Positions 9,884 through 19,656 of a stretch of DNA of 64,000 bases are shown here, in pieces. How positions within the stretch are numbered: the first letter of the stretch is position 1; each line of letters begins with the position of its first letter. Origin of the DNA: Heloderma charlesbogerti (Eukaryota > Chordata > Lepidosauria > Squamata > Helodermatidae); assembly GCA_026122225.1 (NCBI GenBank), contig JANEZZ010000523.1, positions 1-64,000 on the forward strand, given 5' to 3'. Under the pieces are notes generated by a model, which was not told where the DNA came from, searched no databases, and saw only the letters and a program-made list of their open reading frames with translations. Position numbers and translations under genes: made by a program.

Positions 9884-11776
9884 GTTGTTGTTGTTCAGTG
9901 TTCCAGATTTGTTGTTGTTCTGGAGTGTTCCAGATTTGTTGGCATATTGAATGCAGCACTTTAACAGCATCATCTTTTAGGATTTTAAATAGCTCGGCTG
10001 GAATACTGTCACCTCCGCTAGCTTTGTTGTTACTAATGCTTCCTAAGGCCCACTTGACTTCACTCTCGTGGATGTCCGGCTCAAGTTCAGTGAGCGCACT
10101 ATCATGGCTATCAGGGACATTCAGATCTTTCCTGTATAATTCTTCTGTGTATTCTTGCCACCTCTTCTTAATCTCCTCTGCTTCTGTTAGGTCCCTGCCT
10201 TCTTTGTCCTTTATCATGCCCATCTTTGCACAAAACGTTCCCTTGAGATCTCCAATTTTCTTGAAGAGATCTCTAGTCTTTCCCATTCTGTTGTTTTCCT
10301 CGATTTCTTTGCATTGTTCATTTAAGAAGGCCTTCTTGTCTCTCCTTGCTATTCTCTGGAACTCTGCATTCAGTTGGGTATATCTTCCCCTTTCTCCCTT
10401 GCTTTTCGCTTCCCTTCTTTCGTGAGCTACTTGTAAAGCCTCATTAGACAGCCACTTGGCTTTCTTGCATTTCTTTTTCTTTGGGACGGATTTCGTTGCT
10501 GCCTCCTGAACAATGTTACGGACCTCCGTCCATAGTTCCTCAGGCACTCTGTCTATCAGGTCTAATCCCTGAAATCTATTCCTCACCTCCACTGTATATT
10601 CATCAGGGATATGATTTAGGTCATACCTGAACGGTTTAGTGGTTTTCCCGACGTTCTTCAATTTAAGCCGAAATTTTGCAAGAAGCAGCTCATGATCTGA
10701 GCCACAGTCAGCTCCAGGTCTTGTTTTTACTGACTGTATGGAGCTTCTCCATCTTTGGCTGCAAAGGACATAATCAATCTGATTTCGATATTGACCATCT
10801 GGTGATGTCCATGTGTAGAGTCGCCTCTTGTGTTGTTGGAAAAGAGTGTTTGCTATGATCAGCATGTTCTCTTGGCAAAACTCTATTAGCCTTTGTCCTG
10901 CTTCATTTTGTACACCAAGGCCATGCTTGCCTGTTATCCCGGTGATTTCTTGACTTCCTACTTTAGCATTCCAATCCCCTATGATGAAGAGGACATCTTT
11001 TTTTGGTGTTAGTTCTAGAAGGTGTTGTAGGTCTTCATAGAACCGATCAACCTCAGCTTCTTCGGCCTCAGTGGTTGGGGCATAGACTTGAATTACTGTG
11101 ATGTTGAATGGTTTGCCTTGGATTCGTACTGAGATCATTCTATCATTTTTAAGATTGTACCCCAGTACTGCTTTTCCCACCCTTTTGTTGACTATGAGTG
11201 CTACTCCATTTCTTCTAAGGGATTCTTGCCCACAATAGTAGATATGATGGTCACCTGAATTAAATTCGCCCATGCCTGTCCATTTTAGTTCGCTGATTCC
11301 CAAGATGTCGATGTTCAATCTTGCCATCTCATGTTTGACCACCTCCAGCTTACCTTGATTCATTGATCTGACATTCCATGTTCCTAAACAATATTGTTCT
11401 TTACAGCATTGGATTTTCTTTTCACCACCAGACACATCCACAGCTGAGTGTCCTTTCGGGTTTGGCCCAGCCGCTTCACTCTTTCTGGCGCTACTTGGAA
11501 ATACCCTCTGCTCTTCCCCAGTAGCATATTGGACACCTTCCGACCTGAGGGGCTCATCTTCCGGTGTCATATCTTTTAGCCTTGTGATACATTCCATGGG
11601 GTTTTCTTGGCAAGAATACTGGAGTGGGTTGCCATTTCCTTCTCCAGTGGACCACATTTTGTCAGAACTCTCTGCCATGACCTGTCCGTCTTGGGTGGCC
11701 CTGCACGGCATAGCTTATGGCTTCACTGAGTTACGCAAGCCCCTTCGCCACAACAAGGCAGTGATCCATGAAGGGG
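9884..11776 (-). mobile_element. BovB copy C, full 5' end with internal deletion to the tail
   Basis: On the minus strand the element starts at 11776 with the normal 5' sequence (CCCCTTCATGGATCAC). It has an open ORF from 11711 to 9858 covering the leader, the complete endonuclease (GDWNA, TWTSPDG, GADCGSDHELL) and the linker. At residue about 595 (CQQIWNT) coding stops and the sequence jumps to the AAC-rich 3' tail. The junction carries a duplicated AATCTGGAACACT motif separated by AACAACAAC. The reverse transcriptase is therefore missing. The protein is otherwise nearly identical to copy B, so C is young. It lies between TGTCTCCCCTT copies at 9873-9883 and 11777-11787. Confidence 0.9.
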
Positions 11777-13704
11777 TGTCTCCCCTTACCCTCCTTTTTC
11801 CCAAGCTAAACAATCCCAACTGTTGTAACCTCCTCTCATAGTGGAGATGCTCCTTGATCATTTTAGTTGCCATTTCCTGCACTTTTTCCAGATCTACAAT
11901 ATCTTTTTTTAGGTGTGTTGACCAGAACTGGACACAGTGTTCCAAGTGTAGACACACACCAGATTTGTATAGGGGCAGTATGATATTGGCAGTTTTTTTT
12001 CTCAATTTCTTTTCTAATTATGTCTAACATAGAGTTTGCCTTTTTTACAGTGACTGCACCTTAGGTTGACATTTTCATTGACCTGTCCACCACAACCCCA
12101 AAATCTCTTTCTTGGTTGGTCACTGCTAGCTCTGATCCCATCAGGTTATACTTGAAGTTGGGATTTTTTGCCCCAACATGCATCACTTTACACTTGCTTA
12201 CATTGAACCACATTTGCCATTTAGATGCCCATTCTCCCAATTTGGAGAGATCCTTTTGGAGCTCCTCACAATCTTTTTTTGTTTTAACTACCCTAAATAA
12301 TTTGGTGTCATCTGCAAGCTTGGCCACTTCACTGCTCATTCCTAATTCCAGATAATTTATGAACAGGTTGAAAAGCATTGGTCCCAATACAGATCCCTGT
12401 GGGACCCCATATTTACTTCCTTCCATTGGGAGAATTTACCATGTATTCCTACTCCCTGCTTTCTGTTCTTTGACCAGTTACTGATCCACAAGAGGACCTG
12501 CCCTCTGATTCCATGACTGCTAAGTTTGCTCAGGAGTCTTTGGTGAGGGACTTTGTCAAAAGCCTTTTGGAAGTCCAAGGAAACAATGTTTACCGGATCA
12601 TCCCTGTCTACATGTTTATTGACACTCTCAAAGAACTCTAAAAGGTTACTGAGATAGGACTTAACATTTGCAGAAGTCGTGTTGATTCTTTTTAATCTGG
12701 GCTTGTTCTTCTATATTCTTACTAATTTTATCTTTAATAATGCCTTAAACAAATTTACCCAGAACAGACTTAAGCTAACTGGCCTATAATTTCCCGGATC
12801 CCCCCTGGATCCCTTTTTAAAAAAATTGGTGTTACGTTGGCCATCTTCCAGTCTTCTGGTATAGAGGCTGAACTTAGGGACATGTTGCATATTTTGGTTA
12901 GAAGATCAGCAATTTCATATTTGAGTTCTTTGAGAACTCTAGGATGGATACCATCTGGGCCTGGTGATTTATTTTCTTTCAATTTATGAACAAGGTTGAG
13001 AACTTCATCTTTTGTCACCACTGTTTGCCTCAGTTCCTCAGACTCCCTTCCTGAAAACATCAGTTCAGGCACAGGTCCTATATCTTCTCTGCAACCTCCT
13101 TCTCCTCCTTCAGTACTCCTTTAACTCCATTGTCATCCAATGGTCCAACTGCCTCCCTAGCTGGTTTTCTGCTTCTGATATATTTAAAGAATTCTTTATT
13201 GTTGGTAACCTTGATATTGTTAGCAATATGCTCTTCAAAATGCTTTTTTGCATCTCTCATTGCCTGCTTGCATCACCTTTGTGCAAGCTTGTGCTCCCTT
13301 TCATTTTCCTCACTTGCGGAAGACTTCCATTTTCTGAAGGAAGCTCTTTTTTCTCTAATAGCTCCCTTGACACTGCTCATTAACCATGCCAGCAACCTCT
13401 TGGACTTGGTGCTACCTTTCGTAACCTGTGGTATATATTTCAGCTGGGCTTTTATTATTGTGGTTTTGAGTAAACTCCAAGCATTTTGAAGGGATTTAAT
13501 CTTCTTGACTCCCCCTTTTAACTTCCTTTTCATCAGTTCCCTCATTTTAAAGAAGTTTCCTCTTTTGAAGTCAAATGTTACTGTGTTGGATTTCCTGGGC
13601 AATTTTCTACTTAAATATATATTAAATCAGATGGCACTGTGGTCGCTGTTTCCATTTGGTTCAACAACATTTACATCTCGTCCTAGGTCCTGGGCCATGT
13701 CTCC
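11777..13704 (-). mobile_element. CR1 LINE, central (RT) segment of the split element
   Basis: On the minus strand, right to left, the degraded CR1 ORF2 shows the endonuclease end (GNSDHSAI near 13650), a linker, RT fingers with NKSPGPDGIHPRVLKEL near 12970, FQKAFDKVPH near 12560, VPQGSVLGPMLFNLFIN near 12400, LADDTKLF near 12310, and the GLFSLGKRRVRGD segment near 11800. That segment joins in sense to the VYKIMHGVEN segment at 4406. Frames are broken by indels and stops. The first 11 bases are the third copy of the BovB target. Confidence 0.85.
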
Positions 13705-13710
13705 ACGACA

Positions 13711-14867
13711 ACGGAGGGAGAAGAGAGGAGTGGCTTACCCACATTTTTCTAGGAGCCACTTTTGGCCCGGGCAGGGCTCCATGTGGGTGTCCATAGCACC
13801 ATTCCAACTCGCATCACATAACATACTTCTGGATAGGGGGTGGGGGTTGGAGTGAATGTCATCTGACTGGCAGGGGCTGTTCAACCAATAAGAGAGGCTT
13901 CCCCCTTCCTCTTTGTCCTTTCCTCTGAAGGCCCTGATATACCTGCATTTCAGGAGGAAGCGTCATTGACCACAATGGGAGTTACTTCCACGTAGACACA
14001 CACATGCTTGTGCTAGGAAAGGGGGGGGGAGAACACAGGATGGAAAACCAGCCCCCTTTCTAACCAAACCGATGCTGCACAGGATCTCTAGAACAAAGCT
14101 ATGAAGTAGTTACTTCCTAAGGCAATAAACCAAACAATGGAGAATTGAGATCGCCTTTAGAGCATTTAGGGAATGTGCTTTAAACTGTGCCATTTCAATT
14201 GAGGGGGATCTCTGTACATTCTGATGTGGACATTCAGGGGACAAGCTTCATTGAGCACAATGGGAATTACTTCTGAGTAGATATGCATATGCTTGTGCTG
14301 GGAAAGGGAGGGGGAGAACACAGGGATAGGAAACCAGCCCCCATCAATGCTGCACAGGATCTCTGTAAGGAAGGTGTGGTTACTTCCTAAGGCAATAAAC
14401 CAAACAACAGGGAATTGGAGCTTCAAGATCACGCTTTAAAGCATTAAGGGAATTTCTGCTTTAAACTGTGCCATTTCAATTGAGGGGGATCCCTGTACAT
14501 TCTGATGTTGGCATTCAGGGGACAAGCCGCATTGAGCACAATGGGAGTTACTTCTGCGTAGACACTAATTGGTTTGTGCAGGGATGGGAAACTCACAGGA
14601 AACACCCCTTGATCAGGTTACAGTGAAAGGCACACCCCTGGGCAGGACTAGCATACCTGAGCTCAATGCAGGGGTTGGGACACACAGCAACTATACTGGG
14701 GAGAACCCGACTTAAGGAAAATAATTGGACTTTAAGCAGTCTCAGGAAATCCAGTTTTTCCCTGATAAGCTCTGGGGTGGCTGCTGGATGGCCACGATGT
14801 CATCTATGCTTAATGACCTCAACATGCAACCAGCTCGGAGTAAATCGCTGGTAAAGACACCCCCCAG
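13711..14867. mobile_element. Unclassified 1.16 kb insertion splitting the CR1 endonuclease
   Basis: CR1 sequence stops at ACGACA (13705-13710) and resumes at an identical ACGACA (14868-14873). The two sides are adjacent parts of the CR1 endonuclease (TRGDAALDLILSG before, DMAQDLGRDVNVV and GNSDH after). The 6-bp direct repeat suggests a target duplication. The insert has no recognisable ORF and no clear terminal inverted repeats, and it contains the tandem array at 13964-14590. I cannot assign a class. Confidence 0.6.
13964..14590. repeat. Tandem repeat, unit about 283 bp, 2.2 copies
   Basis: Units start at CATTGA.CACAATGGGA at 13964, 14249 and 14530, giving periods of 285 and 281. Each unit repeats in order TTACTTC..GTAGA, TGCTTGTGCT.GGAAAGG, GAACACAGGAT, GCTGCACAGGATCTCT, TTACTTCCTAAGGCAATAAA, then CTTTAAACTGTGCCATTTCA. 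The third unit is partial. Confidence 0.85.
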
Positions 14868-16020
14868 ACGACACCACTTAGGATTAAATCCAAGGCTGCA
14901 TCCCCTCTGGTCAGTTCCATGACCAGCTGTTCTAGGGCACAATCATTTAGGGCATCAAGAAACTTAACCTCTGGAACATGCATTTATCCCGTCAACGTGG
15001 AGATAATTGAAGCCACCCATTATTAGAACACTTCATCATTTGGAGGCCTGCCTGATTACATTTTCCATCTCAAGGTCACCCTGAGCATTCTGGTCTGGGG
15101 GACAATAGCATGTTCCTAGCACTAAATTAGTTTTGGAGCCTGGTATTGTCACCCACAGTGCTTCTGTGGAAGAGCCTACCCCTTTTAGGTGTTCTAGTCT
15201 GCTCGACACTATGCCCTCTTTGATGTACAGGGCAACACCTCCCCCAGTACGCCCTTCCCTGTCCTTCCTGTAGAGTTTATATTCAGAGATGACCATATCC
15301 CACCGGTTCTCTTCATTGTACCAGGTTTCTGTAACGCCCACTGTATCCAGATTCTCCTTTAAAACCAAGCACTCCATCTCTTCCATTTTGGCTCGGAGGC
15401 TTTTCGCATTTACATTTCCACAGAAACACCTATACGCAGTATCCCTCCCTAGATATCTCTGGCATATGCATGTTTTGCTATGGCACTTTGGCCTCTTTGA
15501 TTGTCTATTATGTTCTAACATGTACTCCTGGCCTATTTCCTCCCTTCTACATTTGAGCAATCAAAGACATTTTCATCTTCATCCCCTTGAGATGATCTAA
15601 CCCAAATCAGATGTTCCCCAGCTCCTGTCGGCTTTCCCCCAGGGTTCAGTTTAAAAGCTGCTCTGCCACCCTTCCTATGTTTATCACCAGCAGTCTCGTT
15701 CCATTTTGGTTCAAGTGGAGCCCGTCCCTCCTGTACAGGCCCGGCTTGTCCCAAAATGTTCCCCAGTACCTAACAAATCTGGACCCCTCCTCTCTGCATC
15801 ATCTTCTCATCCACACATTGAGACTCCTCAGTGTTGCCTGTCTAGCTGGCCCTGTGTGTGGAACAGGTAGCATTTCCAAGAAAGCCACCTTGGTGGTCCT
15901 GGATTTCAACCTCCTACCTAGCAGCCTAAATTTGTCTTCCAGGACCTCACGACTACATTTTCCTGCATCGTTGGTACCAACATGAACCACAACCATTGAC
16001 TCCACCCCAGCACATCCTAT
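14868..16020 (-). mobile_element. CR1 LINE, 5' segment (ORF1 end and endonuclease)
   Basis: On the minus strand the first recognisable part is VVVHVGTNDAGKC (15990-15950), the block-III-like motif of the SGNH/GDSL-type esterase domain known in CR1 ORF1. It is followed by LGRRLKSRTTKVAF and LPVPHTGPAR. ORF2 endonuclease follows from about 15450: NAKSLRAKMEEMECLV, TETWYNEENRWD, YRKDREGRTGGGVALYIKEG and LVLGTCYCPPDQ, then TRGDAALDLILSG up to 14870. Stops and frameshifts separate the pieces. The 5' end is not clear and lies near or just beyond 16020. Confidence 0.8.
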
Positions 16021-16065
16021 CCTATGTGTCGTCTGGCAGCCTCCTTCCCCGTTCTGACTTCCTGT

Positions 16066-16200
16066 GGCTAGACAGCTGAAATTAGCTGTCTAGCCGCAAA
16101 TGCAGGGTGGCTGAAGTGCAGAGGGGACGATCCCCTCTGTGCTTCTCCTGCCCTGCATTGGATAGGCGGTTGCCTCTGAGTTCGGAGGCAGGCACCTATC
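16066..16200. repeat. Cluster of three hairpins
   Basis: First, GGCTAGACAGCT (16066-16077) pairs perfectly with AGCTGTCTAGCC (16084-16095). Second, CAGAGGGGA (16119-16127) pairs with TCCCCTCTG (16131-16139), nested within TGCAGGG (16101-16107) and CCCTGCA (16151-16157). Third, GATAGG..TTGCCTC (16161-16176) pairs with GAGGCA..CCTATC (16185-16200). Together these resemble the folded core of a MITE. Confidence 0.7.
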
Positions 16201-16204
16201 CCCA

Positions 16205-16318
16205 TAGGATTGCACCCTTATCAGTTTAATCAATTTTAATTATGCCCATAAGCTGCCGAGTGCCATTTTTTGGTAGAAAGGCGGGGTACAAATCAAATAA
16301 ACAAACAAATAAATAAAT
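16205..16318 (+). mobile_element. L2-type 3' tail
   Basis: The sequence ends in AAAGGCGGGGTACAAATCAAATAAACAAACAAATAAATAAA, read in segments. This is the typical reptilian L2 3' end (GGCGGGATATAAAT then AAATA repeats). Only about 110 bases remain. Confidence 0.6.
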
Positions 16319-16491
16319 GACCAGTACTTTGAATTCTGTCTGGAAAAAGACTGGTAGTCAGTGAAGCTGCTATAACAAGGTGTAAATTAATCTGTGTGCT
16401 ATACATACAGCAATTCATGGCCACCCCCTCTAACCCCAGTTGAGTTAATCATATGAGAGGTCTATTTTTTATTGATTTATTCCATTGGGCA

Positions 16492-16811
16492 GTATCCAAC
16501 AGGGTGTTTATGCCTCTGCCAATTCTGTTGTGCCCTGCCAATTCCTTTCTCGAAGTGGCAACCACCACATGTGGAATGAAGATTTAGTGCCTCTGGGGGC
16601 AACCAGAAATGAAAATGCTCATTTCTGGAATGGGACTGGTCAGCGGAGCTCACATAAGGGAGCTTTGCAAACTTGCCCCCATCCTGAAATGAGTGTTTCT
16701 GTTTGTTTTGGGGCTTTCTTTAGGAAGCATTAAATGTCTGTTGTGCAAGCAGTGTGTCCTGCTTGAGCAGGGGTGCAGAATTGGTGGGGGTGTAAGTGCC
16801 CCATTGGATAC
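16492..16811. repeat. Candidate MITE with GTATCCAAC termini
   Basis: The segment starts GTATCCAAC (16492-16500) and ends ATTGGATAC (16803-16811), an inverted pair. Internally AAATGAAAATGCTCATTTCTGG is a local palindrome. Similar termini occur at 34278-34462 and 52145. Confidence 0.45.
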
Positions 16812-17989
16812 CGCTCTTTGATTCAGTGTGTTAGTCGCCCTACAGCAATTATTTTCAGAGCAATGTACAAAAAATAATAAAACAAGTAAATTCCAAATAT
16901 GCAGATAAACAAATTCAAGAAGCCAGCACAATAATAAAACAATCAATTTTAAACAAAGCAGATGCTAAAATCATGACAGGCATCAAACGATACAAAGATC
17001 TAGAAAATATTGCAGAGTTAAAAACAAGAAGAAGAAGAACAAGAACAACAACACAAAACACCTTAAACAAGCCCATGGCAACAGAAATGAACAGAGTTTA
17101 AAAGTTATGTGAGATTACATCTCCTGGGAGTAGGGTCGAGTTTTTAGCTCATCAGTGTCAACAATAGCAGGCCTCAGATTTTCTCTGTAGGAGTAAATGA
17201 AAGCCAGGTACTTAAATAGTGAAAAGTAAAGGGGTATACTCAGGAAGACCATTGGAATGGAAGCCAAACCTACTTCTTGCCCCATGTGACCTGTTCTGTT
17301 TTGGGTTTTTTTGGAAGTTTTGCTTCTCCCTCAGAAGTATTTCTGCCAAATGCATAGCCCCACTGTTTTATCTGCTTTTGGTACTTCTTGGTCATGCCTA
17401 GAATACCATATCCAGGAACTGGCTTATATATAATATGGAACACTGTGCTAAACCCAGGCAAAGACTGAGATACTACATCTGGATGAACATAAACTAAGCA
17501 TTACTTGGGGGAGACTCAATTCCCTGAAGAGCATCAAAAATCTACAATATGTCTCAAGGTGCCAGATTGTGTATTAAGTTAGATTTCACACTTGAAGATA
17601 CTTTAAACCATCTCTAGATGAAAACACCCTGTTGGTTGTAAGTCAGTGTGCTTTGCTGATTTTAAAAAGGTATATGGAATTCATTATGTTAATGAAATAT
17701 CATCACAGAATATATTTTTGATGATAGGTGAGGTTGTGTGAAAAAACTTTCAGCCTTCCTGTGATCTTTCTGCAGATATATGATTTAAAGTTTATATCCA
17801 TAAACATACATCTGGAGGAGACCATGGTAACTCTTATTTGTTTTGCCTCCAGGATGTGCCTACCTCTCCAAATCATGCTCGAAGTTCCAATGATCAATCT
17901 TAAACCTGCTGCCCATCTTCATGACTTTCATTTGACTTTCAGGAGTCTAGTTGCTCCACATACATAGCAACTTATTATAGTATAATTAT
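16812..17989. other. No recognised gene
   Basis: AT-rich sequence with an AAC/AAG-rich stretch near 17030-17060. Open frames are short and unfamiliar. Confidence 0.4.
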
Positions 17990-18022
17990 GTCTGTCTGTC
18001 TGTCTGTCTGTCTATCTGACTG
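17990..18022. repeat. (TCTG)n microsatellite
   Basis: About eight TCTG tetranucleotides, ending in TCTATCTGACTG. Confidence 0.85.
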
Positions 18023-18149
18023 TCTCTCCCCATCTCTCCCAACTATCTAGGTATATCTTAGAAGCACTACTTTGAATTAGGAATGCAGATTGGATGTGTC
18101 CCAGAGTATTTCTAAATAACAGTTGATCTGCCAGCCAATCTCAGCAGAA

Positions 18150-19070
18150 TGCATCCAGCCTTTCCTGAAGATGGGGAACAACAATCTCTATATACATTCT
18201 CTTGGTTCTCTCAATGGCTTTCAATTCCGCCAACCATGGTATCCTTCTGGACTACCTGGTGGGGCCGGGCCTTTGGGGTGCTGTTTTGCAGAGTTCTGGC
18301 CTTTTCTGTCAGGCCGTGTCCAGAAAGTGGTGCTGGGGGGTTATTCTTTGACTCCTTGCCCATTGGCCTGTGGTGTCCCACAGGGTTATGTCTTGCCCCC
18401 ATGTTTAATATTTACATGAAACTGTTGGGAGAGGTCATTCAGAGCTTTGGAGTAAGGTGCCAACAGTACGCTAATGACACCTAGCTGTACTGCTCTTTAT
18501 CACCAAACGCCACAGAATGAATGTTGCTTAATGAGCTGGATGAGGGTGAACAAGCTAAGGCTAAAGCCAGACAAGATGGAGGTGTTGTTGGTCAATAGAA
18601 AGTCTGACTCAGGGACTGGGATTCAACCTGTTCTGGAAGGGATAGTGCTTCCCCTAAAGAATAATTGTTCCTATGCTGTCCCTGGATCTTCAGGTGGCGG
18701 CAGTGGCAAGGAGCATGTTTGCACAGTTATGCTTGGTGCACCAGCTGCAACTCTTCCTGAATTGGTCTGACTTGGCAACTGTTACTCATGCCTTGCTTAC
18801 GTCACGTTTAGACTATTGTAATGCACTCTGCATGGACCACTCCTGAAGAGTGTCTGACAGCTTCAGTTGGTACGAAATGTATCAACTGGGCTGCTAACCA
18901 GTGCACAGTATCAGGACTGTATTACATCTGTCCTGAAAGACCTGTACTGGTTGCCATTGCTAACTGCTTTTCAGACACTCTAAACTTGCAAGGTCCTAAA
19001 TGGCTTAGGCCATGGCTATCTAAAGGACTGGCTGTCTTCTTATGCCTGTTTGGTTATTAAGATCCAAAGA
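18150..19070 (+). mobile_element. Decayed L2 LINE, RT segment
   Basis: Plus-strand translation shows the L2 reverse transcriptase order: CGVPQGYVLPP-like (expected GVPQGSVLSP), LFNIYMKLLGEVIQSFGVRC, QQYANDT in place of QYADDT, then MRVNKLRLKPDKMEVLLVNRKSD. After this come remnants of the segment that normally reads DLATVTHALVTSRLDYCNAL. Stops and frameshifts interrupt it, and the second catalytic YADD residue is changed to N. It continues after the CR1 insertion at about 19434. Confidence 0.75.
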
Positions 19071-19073
19071 TCT

Positions 19074-19433
19074 TAGCCTTGAGAAGAGAAGACTGTAGTG
19101 CACTTCAAGTACTTGAAAGGTTGTCACAGAGAGGAAGGCCAGGATCTCTTCTCGATCATCCCAGAATGCAGGACACGGAATAATGGGCTCAAGTTACAGG
19201 AAGCCAGATTCTGGCTGAACAGCAGGAAAAACTTCGTGACTGTTACAGCAACACGACAGTGGAACCAATTACCTAGGGAGGTGGTGGGCTCTCCCACACT
19301 GGAGGCATTCAAGATGAGGCTGGACAGCCACTTGTCAGGGATGCTCTGATTTGGATTCCTGCACTGAGCAGGCAGTTGGACTTGATGGTCTTATAGGCCC
19401 CTTCCAACCCTACTATTCTATGATTCGATGAAA
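19074..19433 (+). mobile_element. CR1 LINE 3' end inserted in L2
   Basis: The frame at 19098-19349 encodes the CR1 ORF2 C terminus (FSIIPECRTRNNGLKLQEAR, SRKNFVTVTATRQWNQLP, REVVGSPTLEAFKMRLDSHL). The classical CR1 3' UTR follows (TTGGACTTGATGG..TATAGGCCCCTTCCAACCC) and ends in ATTCTATGATTCGATGA. This copy is 5'-truncated to about 360 bases and interrupts the L2. Confidence 0.85.
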
Positions 19434-19650
19434 TCTACAGGAGAGGCTCCTTTGAAGGTGCCATTACCCACAGAGGTCCATTTGTTGGGCACATGTGAAA
19501 GGGTGTTCTCCCACAAGAACTACCATTAGCCCCCACTCTCTTGGCCTTTAGAAAGGGCATGAAGATGCATCTTTTAAATTTAGCCATCTAAAATGTGTAG
19601 TTTTAATGTTTTTATTGTTTTTAACCTTTTTTATTGTTTTCAGATTTATT
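19434..19650 (+). mobile_element. L2 LINE 3' remnant
   Basis: Continuation of the L2 copy: a segment corresponding to the normal RAFSV..LWNSLP C terminus, then T-rich 3' UTR. BovB copy D starts at 19657. Confidence 0.5.
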
Positions 19651-19656
19651 GTTTTA

